The notes under the pieces are model-generated. The model had not been told where the DNA came from. It did not search any database and saw nothing but the letters and a program-made list of their open reading frames with translations. Source: Clostridiaceae bacterium (GTDB taxonomy: Bacteria; Bacillota; Clostridia; Acetivibrionales; DULL01). From it: 44,998 bases of DNA. The first letter of the stretch is position 1; every line of letters begins with the position of its first letter. Below are positions 15,958-24,920 of this stretch, piece after piece. The position numbers and the translations under genes are program-made. The DNA lies in contig DULL01000028.1 of assembly GCA_012840395.1 (NCBI GenBank), positions 1 through 44,998 of the forward strand. The letters run 5' to 3'.

Positions 15958-17265
15958 CTACCGGGTTATAAAGTAATCTTTCTTATCTCTCTGTGAACAT
16001 CTCATTATATACAAAAGCAAAGCCAATATTACTGTAGACAGAATTACATAAATAAGGAGAATTCCTTGATAGCTTCCTGTCAAGTCATAACTAAAATTTA
16101 CTGTTGGATTACCTAGTGATATACCTATTGTAGACATTGCCAGGAAATTTCCTATAACAGCGCGATAGGTCCTTGATCCAAAAAGTTCAAGTACCATAAG
16201 TGGTATTGTAACGGTTTCCATGGACACTGAAAAGCCAAAAATTACAGCATACAGTATTGCCATTACTTTATTCTGAACCAGGGCCAAAATCAAAATACCG
16301 CAAATATGACTGCAGAAACAGACTATAAGTGTAATTTTTAATCCAAAACGGTCAAAAATAATTCCCAGGACAACCTTTGCAATTGCAAGTGAAAAGAAAA
16401 ACACACTGGTTGCAAAAGCGGCAAATTTAGGATCCAGACCTCTGTCTATCATGTGAGAAGGAGCTAATGCATAAACCGGGCTATTTAAAAATCCTGTGAA
16501 AAACACGCAAATAGCTGTTAGATAAAAATATGGCTTTCTTAAAGACTCATCCAGGGTAAAACCTTCCCAGCCGGTTCTTTTCATGTTATCAGGTTGTTCT
16601 TTCCCGCTGCCAAAAGGTAAAAGTCCCATATCTGCAGGATAATTGCGGATGGCTAAAATAAGAGGTATTGAGCAGATCATGTAGCACACCGAAGTAAAAA
16701 AATAAGACTGCCGCCAGCCAAAATTCTGAATCCAGTCTGCAACAATCATGCTGAAGAGGCTTCCTCCAAGCCCACTACCCGCCAATATAACACCCATAAT
16801 AGTACCTTTACGTTCTACAAACCAGCGCTCCACAATAATGGACACAACCGCTGTAGTACAAAAAGCAGAGCCAGCTCCATAAAGAGCTCCACATATGTAA
16901 AATACTGCCAGGCTCTGTGCTCTTGAGAAAATAAAAAAAGCAGTAGTAAGTAGCCCATAACCTATTCCAACCATTTTTCTCACTTCAAGTTTACGTACAA
17001 AAAAACCAATTAGAAAATTAAAAGCTGCGGTAAATAGAAACCGGAAAGTAAAAACAACTGAAAATGCACCTCTACTAAAACCCATTTCTTTTGTTACTGG
17101 CGTAATATAAAGGCCACTGGGAGAATTTCCTAATCCCAGGCCTACAAACACCATAATAAAGCAAGCTCCGGCAACAATCCATCCATAAAAGAATCTTTGC
17201 CTATTAACAGCAATTTTTTCATTTAGATTTGTGTTTTCTAAGTTAGTATTTTGTGAAACCTTCAT
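15958..17265 (-). CDS. MFS transporter, OFA/monocarboxylate type
   Basis: 435 residues from the ATG at 17265, which has AAGGA 10 bases upstream; a longer frame to 17346 has no ribosome site. Twelve membrane segments are expected. FFYGWIVAGACFIMVFVGLG opens the first segment, as in oxalate/formate antiporter and monocarboxylate carriers, and GSGLGGSLFSMIVADWIQNF followed by GWRQSYF is the family's motif in the fifth segment. The substrate is probably a small organic acid, but nothing nearby fixes it. It is a separate unit between the T-box promoter and the nag-type operon terminator. Confidence 0.85.
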   Translation of the reverse strand: MKVSQNTNLENTNLNEKIAVNRQRFFYGWIVAGACFIMVFVGLGLGNSPSGLYITPVTKEMGFSRGAFSVVFTFRFLFTAAFNFLIGFFVRKLEVRKMVGIGYGLLTTAFFIFSRAQSLAVFYICGALYGAGSAFCTTAVVSIIVERWFVERKGTIMGVILAGSGLGGSLFSMIVADWIQNFGWRQSYFFTSVCYMICSIPLILAIRNYPADMGLLPFGSGKEQPDNMKRTGWEGFTLDESLRKPYFYLTAICVFFTGFLNSPVYALAPSHMIDRGLDPKFAAFATSVFFFSLAIAKVVLGIIFDRFGLKITLIVCFCSHICGILILALVQNKVMAILYAVIFGFSVSMETVTIPLMVLELFGSRTYRAVIGNFLAMSTIGISLGNPTVNFSYDLTGSYQGILLIYVILSTVILALLLYIMRCSQRDKKDYFITR

Positions 17266-17461
17266 ATCATTAATTCCTTCCAAAATATTTATGTTGATAG
17301 AAGCAGTATTAAGTATTATTAATTTGATTCTTTGTACAAGATACATGATTTTTTAAGCCATGTAATTACTAAATAACATAAGTTTCGTTATTTAATACAT
17401 TAATTCATTATATCATGAAATTTTAAACTTGAAAAAATTTATAAAAAAATGATTATAAAAT

Positions 17462-17502
17462 AATCCTGCACATATAAGTGTTTTACTTACATATGCAGGA
17501 TT
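17462..17502 (-). terminator. Terminator of the amino-sugar operon
   Basis: A long stem begins AATCCTGCA (17462-17470) and closes with TGCAGGATT (17494-17502), with further pairing inside and a GTTTT loop. On the minus strand it is followed by ATTATTTTATAATC and a run of T. It lies 120 bases after the last gene of the operon, beyond repeat copy B. Confidence 0.75.
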
Positions 17503-17526
17503 CATCTGGATTATCCCAAGAATAAT

Positions 17527-17623
17527 GAAATCTTCCTCTTCCAGAAGGAGGCTGAATTAAGGCAAATCACGTTTGCACCGGTATGATTCCGGGCTCTAAA
17601 CCCCTGGCAAAGCGGGTTTGCTT
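17527..17623 (+). repeat. Two-block hairpin repeat element, copy B
   Basis: Block 1 (17527-17562) is a diverged form of the hairpin: CTTCCTCTTCCAGAAGGAGG followed by CTGAATTAA, as at 34678-34721. Block 2 (17601-17623) agrees with copy A at 20 of 23 positions and ends inside the stop codon of the NagB-like gene. The 38 bases between differ from copy A. The orientation is opposite to copy A relative to the strand. The remainder of 17266-17461 is AT-rich and shows no gene. Confidence 0.45.
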
Positions 17624-18581
17624 AATATGCTACTGTTTCCCAGAAGTCAAAAGGAGCTGCAAGTTCCTGACTTACATAAACCTGTGTATCAAGAAGCTGT
17701 AGTATTGAACTTGGCACAAGAGGAGTAACAGGTCCATGCAGAATCAATCTTGATACCATTCTCTGCCAGGATGTAAATGTACCATTTGTGAGCAGTGCAT
17801 GAAGTTCGATTCTTTCCCTGGATCTGACAACATCTGCCGGTCCTATTGTTGCTGCCTTGGGAGGTACTGCAGTAATATACCCTGACTGTCCGAAAATACC
17901 ATGCAAGGAATTTTGAGCAATTGTCAATGGATGCAGAGTTACAATTTTTGCATCCTGTTTAAGGTATTCATTTATATCCTCCGTCAAGAACTCGTCAACA
18001 GGATCAACAAAGGCAATATGCCCGGCCCATCCGGGACTTGAATAGCAGACATCCGCTCCTCCCTCACCAACTTCTGTTATGAGTTTGGAATAGTCTTTAA
18101 AGTTTTCGTTTGTAGGATAATAAACATTTTCTAAAGGCATGCGGAGTTCCGGATCAATTTTGTATACAAAATATTTGAGCATTGAACGGGCAAAACCTGC
18201 GCGATATGTTATGGGAGCAATATTGCCATCTTCATCTGCCCACTCGTCCATAGCAAATATATATACATTTCTGCAATTGATCCTATGATAATTTATCAGC
18301 TCAGCAACAGGCCAGTATGTCTCAGGCTCAGGATTCCCAAGAATCAGAGTAATCTTTTTATCTTTTTCGTCTGATTCTTTAATTCTGGTGAAAATGTCTC
18401 CAATAATTATTGGATGCGGATTTAGCACAACCTTAATTTTGAAATTTGGATTAGGATGTTTCTCAAGGTCCGTCCCACTGATTTTTCTTAATCTTTCACA
18501 GACTTCCTTGTCTTTAAAAGGAACAAAATCTGCCGGTGTAAATTTAAAATCAGTAGCTGGGTCAAGAATAATCTCTTTCAT
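17622..18581 (-). CDS. NagB-like sugar-phosphate isomerase/deaminase, altered active site
   Basis: 319 residues from the ATG at 18581 (GGGGGT 7 bases upstream; the ATG at 18596 has none). The protein has the glucosamine-6-phosphate deaminase/6-phosphogluconolactonase fold but is about 60 residues longer than usual NagB. The catalytic Asp of the MDE motif is kept (Asp112), as is the ring-opening His (His188 in AGHIAF). The family's DGH Asp is Ala186 and the NEP Glu is Asp193, so the D-H-E triad of NagB is not intact. Last gene of the operon, after the NagA-like gene. Expected to act on the product of that deacetylase; the true substrate and reaction are uncertain. Confidence 0.72.
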   Translation of the reverse strand: MKEIILDPATDFKFTPADFVPFKDKEVCERLRKISGTDLEKHPNPNFKIKVVLNPHPIIIGDIFTRIKESDEKDKKITLILGNPEPETYWPVAELINYHRINCRNVYIFAMDEWADEDGNIAPITYRAGFARSMLKYFVYKIDPELRMPLENVYYPTNENFKDYSKLITEVGEGGADVCYSSPGWAGHIAFVDPVDEFLTEDINEYLKQDAKIVTLHPLTIAQNSLHGIFGQSGYITAVPPKAATIGPADVVRSRERIELHALLTNGTFTSWQRMVSRLILHGPVTPLVPSSILQLLDTQVYVSQELAAPFDFWETVAY

Positions 18582-18654
18582 TTCTTCTACCCCCATTTCA
18601 ATAGTTTTATTATAGTTTAATGGTCTTTTAATGGTTCTAAATCAGGATGATAAA

Positions 18655-19806
18655 CTAAATAATAATCTCCCCTGATAAAATAACTTTCTTTACGTTCATA
18701 AGATGGTCCACAATAATCAGGTCAGCCTTATTCCCTGCTGCTATCTCCCCATATCCGGACATATTTAGTAATTTTGCGGGATTATATGATGCAAACCTGA
18801 AAACATCGCAAAGGCTTGATCCTGTATGCTTGAACATATTGCGGCAGGCAATATTCAGTGTTAATTTTGAACCTGCAATTTCACCTGCAAAATCAAAATT
18901 AATATCATCAACATCTTCATATCCTTCAGGAACAGGCCCCTCTGAAACAAAGGCGTCAGAAATAAGTATTATTCTGTCCTTTCCTTTTATTTTCAGGACA
19001 AGCCTCAGCATATATGGGTCAACATGGATACCTCTGCTGTCACAAATTAATTCTGCATAAATATCATCATTGAAATTTACAGTTTCATCTACGCAAACGC
19101 CTCTGCATTCCGGATATTTGGGAAGATCACCGGTAGCATTTGTATGATGAGTGGCCAGCTTCAAACCGAATGGTATGAACCGCTCAATTTGTAAGGGAGA
19201 TGCTTCACTGTGGGCTACTGAAAAAACTATTCCGGGAATGGCTTTTTTTACATCTGCGACAAACTCTTCTATTCCCTCAAGTTCGGGTGCTATACACCAT
19301 ACCTTTGCGAAGTCTCCCACCTCTTCTATCAGTAATTCATATTCCTCACGCTTAATACCCTGTGTCCATTTGTTGTTTTCTGCCTCGCATCCAAATTTGG
19401 GATTTAAATAGGGGCCTTCCATATATAATCCTTTTATTATCCTTCCGCTGCCTGTTTTTGAAGCATTCTTCATCATGGATATTCCATCAAGGAACTGCTC
19501 TCTGCTTAAATTATAATATAGCGCGGGGAGTATACTGGTAGTTCCATGTCTCAAATGATGTTCAGCAGCTCTTTGAGGATCTTCAGTGAAAAAAGCATTG
19601 CCACCTGCGTGGGTATGAATATCTATCAACCCGGGGCCGGTATAATTGCCATTAGCATCTATTATTTGGGCATTTCCGGGGATATCAGTCTTATTCATCT
19701 CACCAAGGTTTACTATTCTATCCCCTTCAGTAATTATTACTCCATTTAAGATTAAATGGTCTTTTAAGACAATATGCGTATTAGTTATAGCAATTATTGA
19801 AATCAC
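18655..19806 (-). CDS. NagA-like N-acetylglucosamine-6-phosphate deacetylase family
   Basis: 383 residues, amidohydrolase fold. Metal and catalytic residues: DIHTH (His64, His66), MEGPYLNP (Glu130), VAHSEA (His199), THHTNA (His220; NagA usually has THLFNA) and the general-base Asp284 in ISDAF. It should remove the acetyl group from an N-acetyl amino-sugar phosphate in the cytoplasm. The region after THHTNA lacks the usual HREPG of NagA. The only possible start is a GTG at 19806 directly touching AGGGGG, an unusual spacing that makes the exact start uncertain. It sits between the binding protein and the NagB-like gene. Confidence 0.8.
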   Translation of the reverse strand: MISIIAITNTHIVLKDHLILNGVIITEGDRIVNLGEMNKTDIPGNAQIIDANGNYTGPGLIDIHTHAGGNAFFTEDPQRAAEHHLRHGTTSILPALYYNLSREQFLDGISMMKNASKTGSGRIIKGLYMEGPYLNPKFGCEAENNKWTQGIKREEYELLIEEVGDFAKVWCIAPELEGIEEFVADVKKAIPGIVFSVAHSEASPLQIERFIPFGLKLATHHTNATGDLPKYPECRGVCVDETVNFNDDIYAELICDSRGIHVDPYMLRLVLKIKGKDRIILISDAFVSEGPVPEGYEDVDDINFDFAGEIAGSKLTLNIACRNMFKHTGSSLCDVFRFASYNPAKLLNMSGYGEIAAGNKADLIIVDHLMNVKKVILSGEIII

Positions 19807-19850
19807 CCCCCTTGCTATCTCATGTAGTTATGGTAATTTAAAAGCTTAAA

Positions 19851-20837
19851 TCAGGGTTCAAGACTTTTATAATTGTTCTTGTCTGCTATTTCGAAATTAC
19901 AGTCAACTCTTTTGGGAATTTCAGAGGCTTTTCCTTCAAAATATTTGACGGCGATATCCATTAGAGACTTAACCAACTCAGCTGGCGGGATGACAACTAC
20001 TGCCTCATAATATGGATTTTGATCTTTCAGAAGGTTATATGTTTTCTCGCCATAACCACCACAGGAAAATACCTTGATATCCTTACTTGCTCCCATAGCC
20101 TCCAGAGCGGCAACTGCGCCGAAAGCTCCCGGATCGGTAACAGTAAATACTATATCAAAAGGCTCTTTAATATTTGTTATCATGTTGCTTGCCTTTTCTT
20201 CATTATTTTCCGGATCCTGTTCTGCTATTATTTTTATATTGCTACCCATATCACCAAGGCCTTCTTTAAATCCTTCTGCACGGGACATGCACAGAGGAGA
20301 CTGGGCAAGATTGAAAATAACTATATTTGCTTTTCCACCTTTTTTCTCGTCAATGTATTTACGTACATATTTACCCATTTCCACACCGGTTTTATAGTTA
20401 TCCCATGCAACGAAGCTTACGAGGTCATCCCAAACGGGAGGTTCATCAAAACCTACTATTGGAATATTCTTTCCTGCAATACTGTCCAGAGTAGTTCCGA
20501 TTCCTTCCGGGTCAACTGCGCAGAACATTATCATGTCACATTGCTGGGTTACGAAGTTTTCCAACTGTGCTTGCTGTGTTTCAGGGCTTGCGTTGGCATC
20601 CTGTATTATCATTTCTGCGCCTAATGCAGCACCCTGTTCTTTAAATTCCTTATCCATATTCACATACCATTCGTCACCTTTATAATACAGGCTGACTCCG
20701 ATCTTTTTCCCGGAAAGAGGTTTATCACTGGTGGAAGTTTTTGCGGTGCCCGAACTACTCTCAGTACAAGCTGTAAACAAAGATGTGAGAATCATTAAGC
20801 ATAATACAAGAGATAATACTTTTATTATCTTTCTCAC
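19851..20837 (-). CDS. Sugar ABC transporter binding lipoprotein (CUT2, RbsB-like)
   Basis: 328 residues, with a signal peptide and lipobox FTAC. The mature part is a periplasmic-binding fold of the ribose/galactose type (KKIGVSLYYKGDEWYVNMDK, MIMFCAVDPEGI, IPIVGFDEPP). The start is GTG behind GGGAGGAATAATT. It is placed after its ATPase gene and before the NagA-like enzyme, so the bound sugar is probably an amino sugar or derivative. That assignment is from context. CUT2 carriers do not phosphorylate their substrate, so a sugar kinase must act elsewhere. Confidence 0.88.
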   Translation of the reverse strand: MRKIIKVLSLVLCLMILTSLFTACTESSSGTAKTSTSDKPLSGKKIGVSLYYKGDEWYVNMDKEFKEQGAALGAEMIIQDANASPETQQAQLENFVTQQCDMIMFCAVDPEGIGTTLDSIAGKNIPIVGFDEPPVWDDLVSFVAWDNYKTGVEMGKYVRKYIDEKKGGKANIVIFNLAQSPLCMSRAEGFKEGLGDMGSNIKIIAEQDPENNEEKASNMITNIKEPFDIVFTVTDPGAFGAVAALEAMGASKDIKVFSCGGYGEKTYNLLKDQNPYYEAVVVIPPAELVKSLMDIAVKYFEGKASEIPKRVDCNFEIADKNNYKSLEP

Positions 20838-20879
20838 AATTATTCCTCCCTTTTCTTTTTAATTTATTATTAATAGCTG

Positions 20880-22358
20880 TTACACACACAAATTAATAAT
20901 GGACTCCTGGGTTGCCTCTTCACGGGTAAGCATACCTGCAATTCTCCCCTCATGCATTACCAGTATTCTGTCGCACATTCCCAATATCTCTGGAAGCTCG
21001 GAAGATATCATAATAACCGTTTTCCCTTCTGAAGCCATCTTGCTGATTAATTTGTAGATTTCTGCCTTAGCACCTACGTCAATACCCCGGGTTGGCTCAT
21101 CAAGAAAAATAATCTGACTGTTTTCCATTAGCCATTTTGCGATTACGACTTTTTGTTGATTCCCTCCTGAAAGATTTTCCACTGCAGTATCAATGGAAGG
21201 AGTATGAATCTTTAATCTGTCAACATATTGTTCTGCATAATGATTTTCAAGTTTTTTGTTCAGAACACCTCCTTTTAGTATTTTTTTAATGCTAACTAAA
21301 GTTACGTTTTCTTTTACCGCAAAAGGTAGAATTAATCCCTGAGCCTTTCTATCCTCGGGAACAAGCCCAAGGGAGTTTTTAATGGCATACTTAAATTTTT
21401 TAAACCTTACAGGGTTTCCATTAATAGTAATTTCACCGGAGCTAATCTTGTCGATTCCAAGTATCGCCCTGGCAAGCTCTGTTCTTCCTGAACCCACTAA
21501 ACCAGCTATTCCTAATATTTCTCCTTTTCGAACTTCAAAGTTTATATTTTTAAGACCTTTTTGGTTGTTGAGGTTTTTGACTTTCAAAACAACTTCTCCG
21601 ATTTTAACCTCTTCTTTTGGATATTCCTTTTCCAGAGTTCTTCCCACCATCATAGAGATAAGCTTATTTCTGTCAACTTCTGAAACAGGAACTGTACCAA
21701 TATGCCTTCCATCCCGTAAAACTGTCAGATTGTCAGCAATTCTAAAGACTTCTTCAAGCCTGTGGGAAATATAAATTATTGAAATGCCTTGCTTTTTCAG
21801 TTTATTAATTATTTGATATAAAATATCAATTTCTTTATCAGTTAAGGTTGCAGAGGGTTCATCCATAATTATTAATCTACATTGATGATTTATTGCTTTA
21901 CAAATTTCAACTATTTGTTTTTTTGCAACTGTAAGGTTGGCAACAATATCATCCGGTTCAATGTTTACTCCTAATTCACCAATCATGTTAGCGGCTTTTT
22001 CTCTCATGGTTTTCCAGTCTACAAGCTTTTTCTTATATATATAATTCCCAAGAAAAATATTCTCCGTAACCGTTAATGTTTCCGCAAGCTTGAACTCCTG
22101 GTGTACAACACTAATCCCAGCCTTCAGGGACTCATAAGGGGTTCTGAAGTGCATTTTTGTGCCATCAAATATGAATTCACCTGAATCAGGCTGATATATA
22201 CCTGCCAATATTTTTATTAGAGTTGACTTACCGGCACCATTTTCGCCCAGGAGCGCATGAACAGTTCCTCTTTCCATATCAAAAGAAACATCATCCAGGG
22301 CTTTTACACCGGGGAAACTTTTTGATATGTTTCTTATGGATAAAATAATATCTTTCAT
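20880..22358 (-). CDS. Sugar ABC transporter ATPase, double-domain (RbsA/MglA-like)
   Basis: 492 residues with two ATPase halves, the mark of CUT2 importers. First half: Walker A GENGAGKST, Walker B IIMDEPSATLT and a degenerate signature (LTVAKKQIVEICKA). Second half: the degenerate Walker A GLVGSGRTELARAILG and an intact signature LSGGNQQKV, with IIFLDEPTRGIDVG. This division of intact and degenerate sites is normal for the family. AAGGGGG precedes the ATG. It lies 12 bases after the permease gene. Confidence 0.92.
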   Translation of the reverse strand: MKDIILSIRNISKSFPGVKALDDVSFDMERGTVHALLGENGAGKSTLIKILAGIYQPDSGEFIFDGTKMHFRTPYESLKAGISVVHQEFKLAETLTVTENIFLGNYIYKKKLVDWKTMREKAANMIGELGVNIEPDDIVANLTVAKKQIVEICKAINHQCRLIIMDEPSATLTDKEIDILYQIINKLKKQGISIIYISHRLEEVFRIADNLTVLRDGRHIGTVPVSEVDRNKLISMMVGRTLEKEYPKEEVKIGEVVLKVKNLNNQKGLKNINFEVRKGEILGIAGLVGSGRTELARAILGIDKISSGEITINGNPVRFKKFKYAIKNSLGLVPEDRKAQGLILPFAVKENVTLVSIKKILKGGVLNKKLENHYAEQYVDRLKIHTPSIDTAVENLSGGNQQKVVIAKWLMENSQIIFLDEPTRGIDVGAKAEIYKLISKMASEGKTVIMISSELPEILGMCDRILVMHEGRIAGMLTREEATQESIINLCV

Positions 22359-22370
22359 GGTTGTTCCCCC

Positions 22371-23363
22371 TTATATGCCATAACTTTTTCTATTTCTGAG
22401 AACATCAATTGCAATAGCTACGATCAAAACAATACCTTTTAAAACATCCTGGTAAAAAGGATCAACATTTAACATAGTCATTCCATTGAAAAACATTATG
22501 AGGAAAATGGAACCAAATAACGCCCCAATAACCTTCCCCTTACCGCCTGCAAGGCTCAAACCGCCTATAACTGAAGCTATTATGGCATCAAATTCATACA
22601 GATTTCCATTTGTTATAAATGCTGAATCAAGTCTTGACATCAGGATTATTCCACCTACTGAAGCCATAAAACCTGCTATGATAAAGGTTATGGTTTTATA
22701 AAATTTAACATCAATACCTGCAAAGTAGGCTGCTTCTTTATTTCCTCCTATAGAATATACATAACGTCCGAATTTGGTTTTTGTAGAAATAAATGTAAAT
22801 ATTATATATACAAATATCATGATAATTACGCTATAGGGTATAAAGCCCAAACTTCCGCGGCCAATAAAATGTATTGATTTAGGAAGTTTTGCAATAGGAG
22901 CCGCATTTGTTATAACCTTTGCAAGTCCTTTTGCTACATTCTGTACCCCCAGGGTAGCTATAAATGCAGGTATTCTGATATAAGCAACCATTACACCGTT
23001 GCAGAGGCCAATGAGAGCACCCAGCAAAAGCGCAGTAGTTATTGCGACAAAGGGAGGTATATTCATAAATTTCATCATGTACGCTGCGATACAGCTGGTT
23101 ATACATGCATTCTGACCTATTGAAAGGTCAAATTCGCCTGTAAGTATTACCATAGCCTGGCCTACCGCCACAACTGCAATAGTAGACGCCTGAAGCAAAA
23201 TATTTTTTAAATTCTCTCCTGTGAAAAAGTATTTTGATGATACTGTAAATAATAGACCTAGTGCAACTATAGCAATAATTACTGCATAATCCTTGGAGAA
23301 ATCAGAAAAGAATTTACCAGGCTGCAAAAAATATCTCTTTTCGACTTTGGGGCTTCCGTTCAT
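22371..23363 (-). CDS. Sugar ABC transporter permease (CUT2, RbsC-like)
   Basis: 330 residues from the ATG at 23363; AAGGAG directly abuts an earlier in-frame ATG (23372), so the second, at 9 bases, is the better start. About ten membrane segments. Family motifs: QASTIAVVAVGQAMVILTGE, FDLSIGQNACI, and VIGGLSLAGGKGKVIGALFG near the end. It is first in the transport operon, preceded by a copy of the palindrome also found in the ROK gene promoter. Confidence 0.9.
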   Translation of the reverse strand: MNGSPKVEKRYFLQPGKFFSDFSKDYAVIIAIVALGLLFTVSSKYFFTGENLKNILLQASTIAVVAVGQAMVILTGEFDLSIGQNACITSCIAAYMMKFMNIPPFVAITTALLLGALIGLCNGVMVAYIRIPAFIATLGVQNVAKGLAKVITNAAPIAKLPKSIHFIGRGSLGFIPYSVIIMIFVYIIFTFISTKTKFGRYVYSIGGNKEAAYFAGIDVKFYKTITFIIAGFMASVGGIILMSRLDSAFITNGNLYEFDAIIASVIGGLSLAGGKGKVIGALFGSIFLIMFFNGMTMLNVDPFYQDVLKGIVLIVAIAIDVLRNRKSYGI

Positions 23364-23465
23364 AATAAACATCTCCTTTTAAAGAATGGAAAAAAGTATT
23401 TATTTTGAAAAATTGAATTCCAAACTCGCTCAATAATCGACATTTTCCACTTATTATTGTATATA

Positions 23466-23480
23466 ATAGATTACTTCTAT
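23466..23480. promoter_or_regulatory. Probable ROK operator upstream of the transport operon
   Basis: The perfect inverted repeat ATAGA-TTACT-TCTAT lies about 100 bases before the permease start. Fourteen of the 15 bases recur in the ROK promoter at 24840-24854. On the minus strand TATATA follows it, in the position of a -10 element; the -35 is weak. Repression by the ROK protein encoded just upstream is inferred. Confidence 0.65.
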
Positions 23481-23520
23481 TAATATGCTATAAAACTTGT
23501 TTTAAACAGTTCCAATAGTT

Positions 23521-24747
23521 CTATTCGTAATGTTTCTTCAGGCACAATGTTGCTGCTCCTATTGCTGAAGCAGTGCTTCCTAGTTTTGATGTTGTAATTA
23601 TGGAATCTTTATATAATTCAGGTATGGTTTGAAGTTTTACATTTTCAATAATTGATTCTAGTAATATATTGTTATCCTTGATTAATCTTCCTCCAATTAT
23701 TACTTTTGAGGGATTGATAAGACTTATTGAGTTTGCTATACCAATAGCAATACACTTTCCCGCGTTTACCAGCAGGTCATAGCATTCTTTATCACCTAAT
23801 TCTGCTGCTAAAACAATATCCTTGGTTGACGGGGTTTCATAGGCATTCTTTGTTACCTCTGCCAGCAGCCCGTTAGGATATTTTTCGGCTAGCATTTTGG
23901 CCTGTTTTGAAAGAGCCCATCCAGAAGCTAAAGATTCTATACATCCCCTCCTGCCGCAAGTACATTCAGGCCCATCCACTTTAACAATTGTGTGGCCTAC
24001 TTCTCCTGATTTTCCTTTAGAGCCCGCATAAATCTGTCCGTTTATTACCATTCCGCAGCCAATACCGAGGCCGAGATCAAAAACAATAAAATTGTCACTA
24101 TACCTCCCTTCCCCATGCCATAACTCGGCAAGAGTCATAAGTCTGGAACAGTCATCCATCAGGATTTCTTTTTTGTATTTTTCCTTTAAAGCAGTTCTAA
24201 ACATAACACTGTTCCAATTGGGTACATTTTCTGATAGTATGGCTTCTCCTGTTTCCACATCTATATGGCCTTGAAAGGCAACACCAATTTCTGAAATATC
24301 ATCTATTGATAATTCAGCTTTCTTTAACAACTGGCTAATAATTAAATCACAGAGTTGAATAAGGATATCAGTTTCAACGTTATTGTGTATATCTATGCTA
24401 TGTGAAGCAAGTATGTTTCCGGTAAAATCAATTATTACTCCTGTAATGTGAGTTCCTCCAAGATCAATTCCTATACATCTGCTGAATTCTCCGTTTAATG
24501 AAAGTATTTCTTTTGGTCTTCCTAAACCCGTACTTTCAGTTGCTAATACTCTTACCTGATTGTTGGCAAACATGTCATTTACAATATTGGTAACTGTCTT
24601 TTTATCCAGGTTTGATACTTCAGCAAGCTCCACTCGGGACATCGGTCCTCTTTCCCTGAGTATATTGAGTAACTTTTTGGTATTAAAATCCCTGAGAAAA
24701 CTCTGATCACTTTTTGAATATTTAGATTTTGCATCTTTTATATGCAT
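23521..24747 (-). CDS. ROK family transcriptional repressor (NagC/XylR type)
   Basis: 408 residues. A winged helix-turn-helix (about 33-60, MSRVELAEVSNLDKKTVTNI) precedes a ROK sugar-binding domain with GIDLGGTH (93-100), GEVGH (248-252) and the zinc site His252/Cys262/Cys264/Cys269 (CTCGRRGC). The usual catalytic Asp region reads MDDCS. Such proteins repress sugar operons until their sugar or sugar phosphate binds. AAGGAT precedes the ATG at 24747. The shared palindrome in its own promoter and in front of the permease points to self-control and control of the operon. Confidence 0.9.
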   Translation of the reverse strand: MHIKDAKSKYSKSDQSFLRDFNTKKLLNILRERGPMSRVELAEVSNLDKKTVTNIVNDMFANNQVRVLATESTGLGRPKEILSLNGEFSRCIGIDLGGTHITGVIIDFTGNILASHSIDIHNNVETDILIQLCDLIISQLLKKAELSIDDISEIGVAFQGHIDVETGEAILSENVPNWNSVMFRTALKEKYKKEILMDDCSRLMTLAELWHGEGRYSDNFIVFDLGLGIGCGMVINGQIYAGSKGKSGEVGHTIVKVDGPECTCGRRGCIESLASGWALSKQAKMLAEKYPNGLLAEVTKNAYETPSTKDIVLAAELGDKECYDLLVNAGKCIAIGIANSISLINPSKVIIGGRLIKDNNILLESIIENVKLQTIPELYKDSIITTSKLGSTASAIGAATLCLKKHYE

Positions 24748-24833
24748 ATAGAATCATCCTTGATCGTTAAATATACTGCAGTTAATCTTCAGCAATAAGA
24801 AACAAGTTTTATATGGATAGTTATTTCAAATAA

Positions 24834-24862
24834 ATTATATTAGATTACTTCTATAAAGTCAA
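24834..24862 (-). promoter_or_regulatory. ROK gene promoter with embedded operator
   Basis: -35 TTGACT (24857-24862), a 17-base spacer and -10 TATAAT (24834-24839) on the minus strand. The spacer contains ATAGAAGTAATCTA, the same sequence as the perfect palindrome at 23466-23480. A repressor bound here would block RNA polymerase directly, which is the classic arrangement. Confidence 0.82.
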
Positions 24863-24920
24863 TATATTAGTGGAAATTTTCCTTAAAGTATGTAAAAACA
24901 AATAAACAATAGCGCTTGCT

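Noticed and set aside
20019-20624. 201-residue plus-strand frame opposite the sugar-binding protein
   Set aside because: Long, but it lies wholly antisense to the binding-protein gene, is rich in Cys, Phe and Tyr as antisense frames are, and has no recognisable domain.
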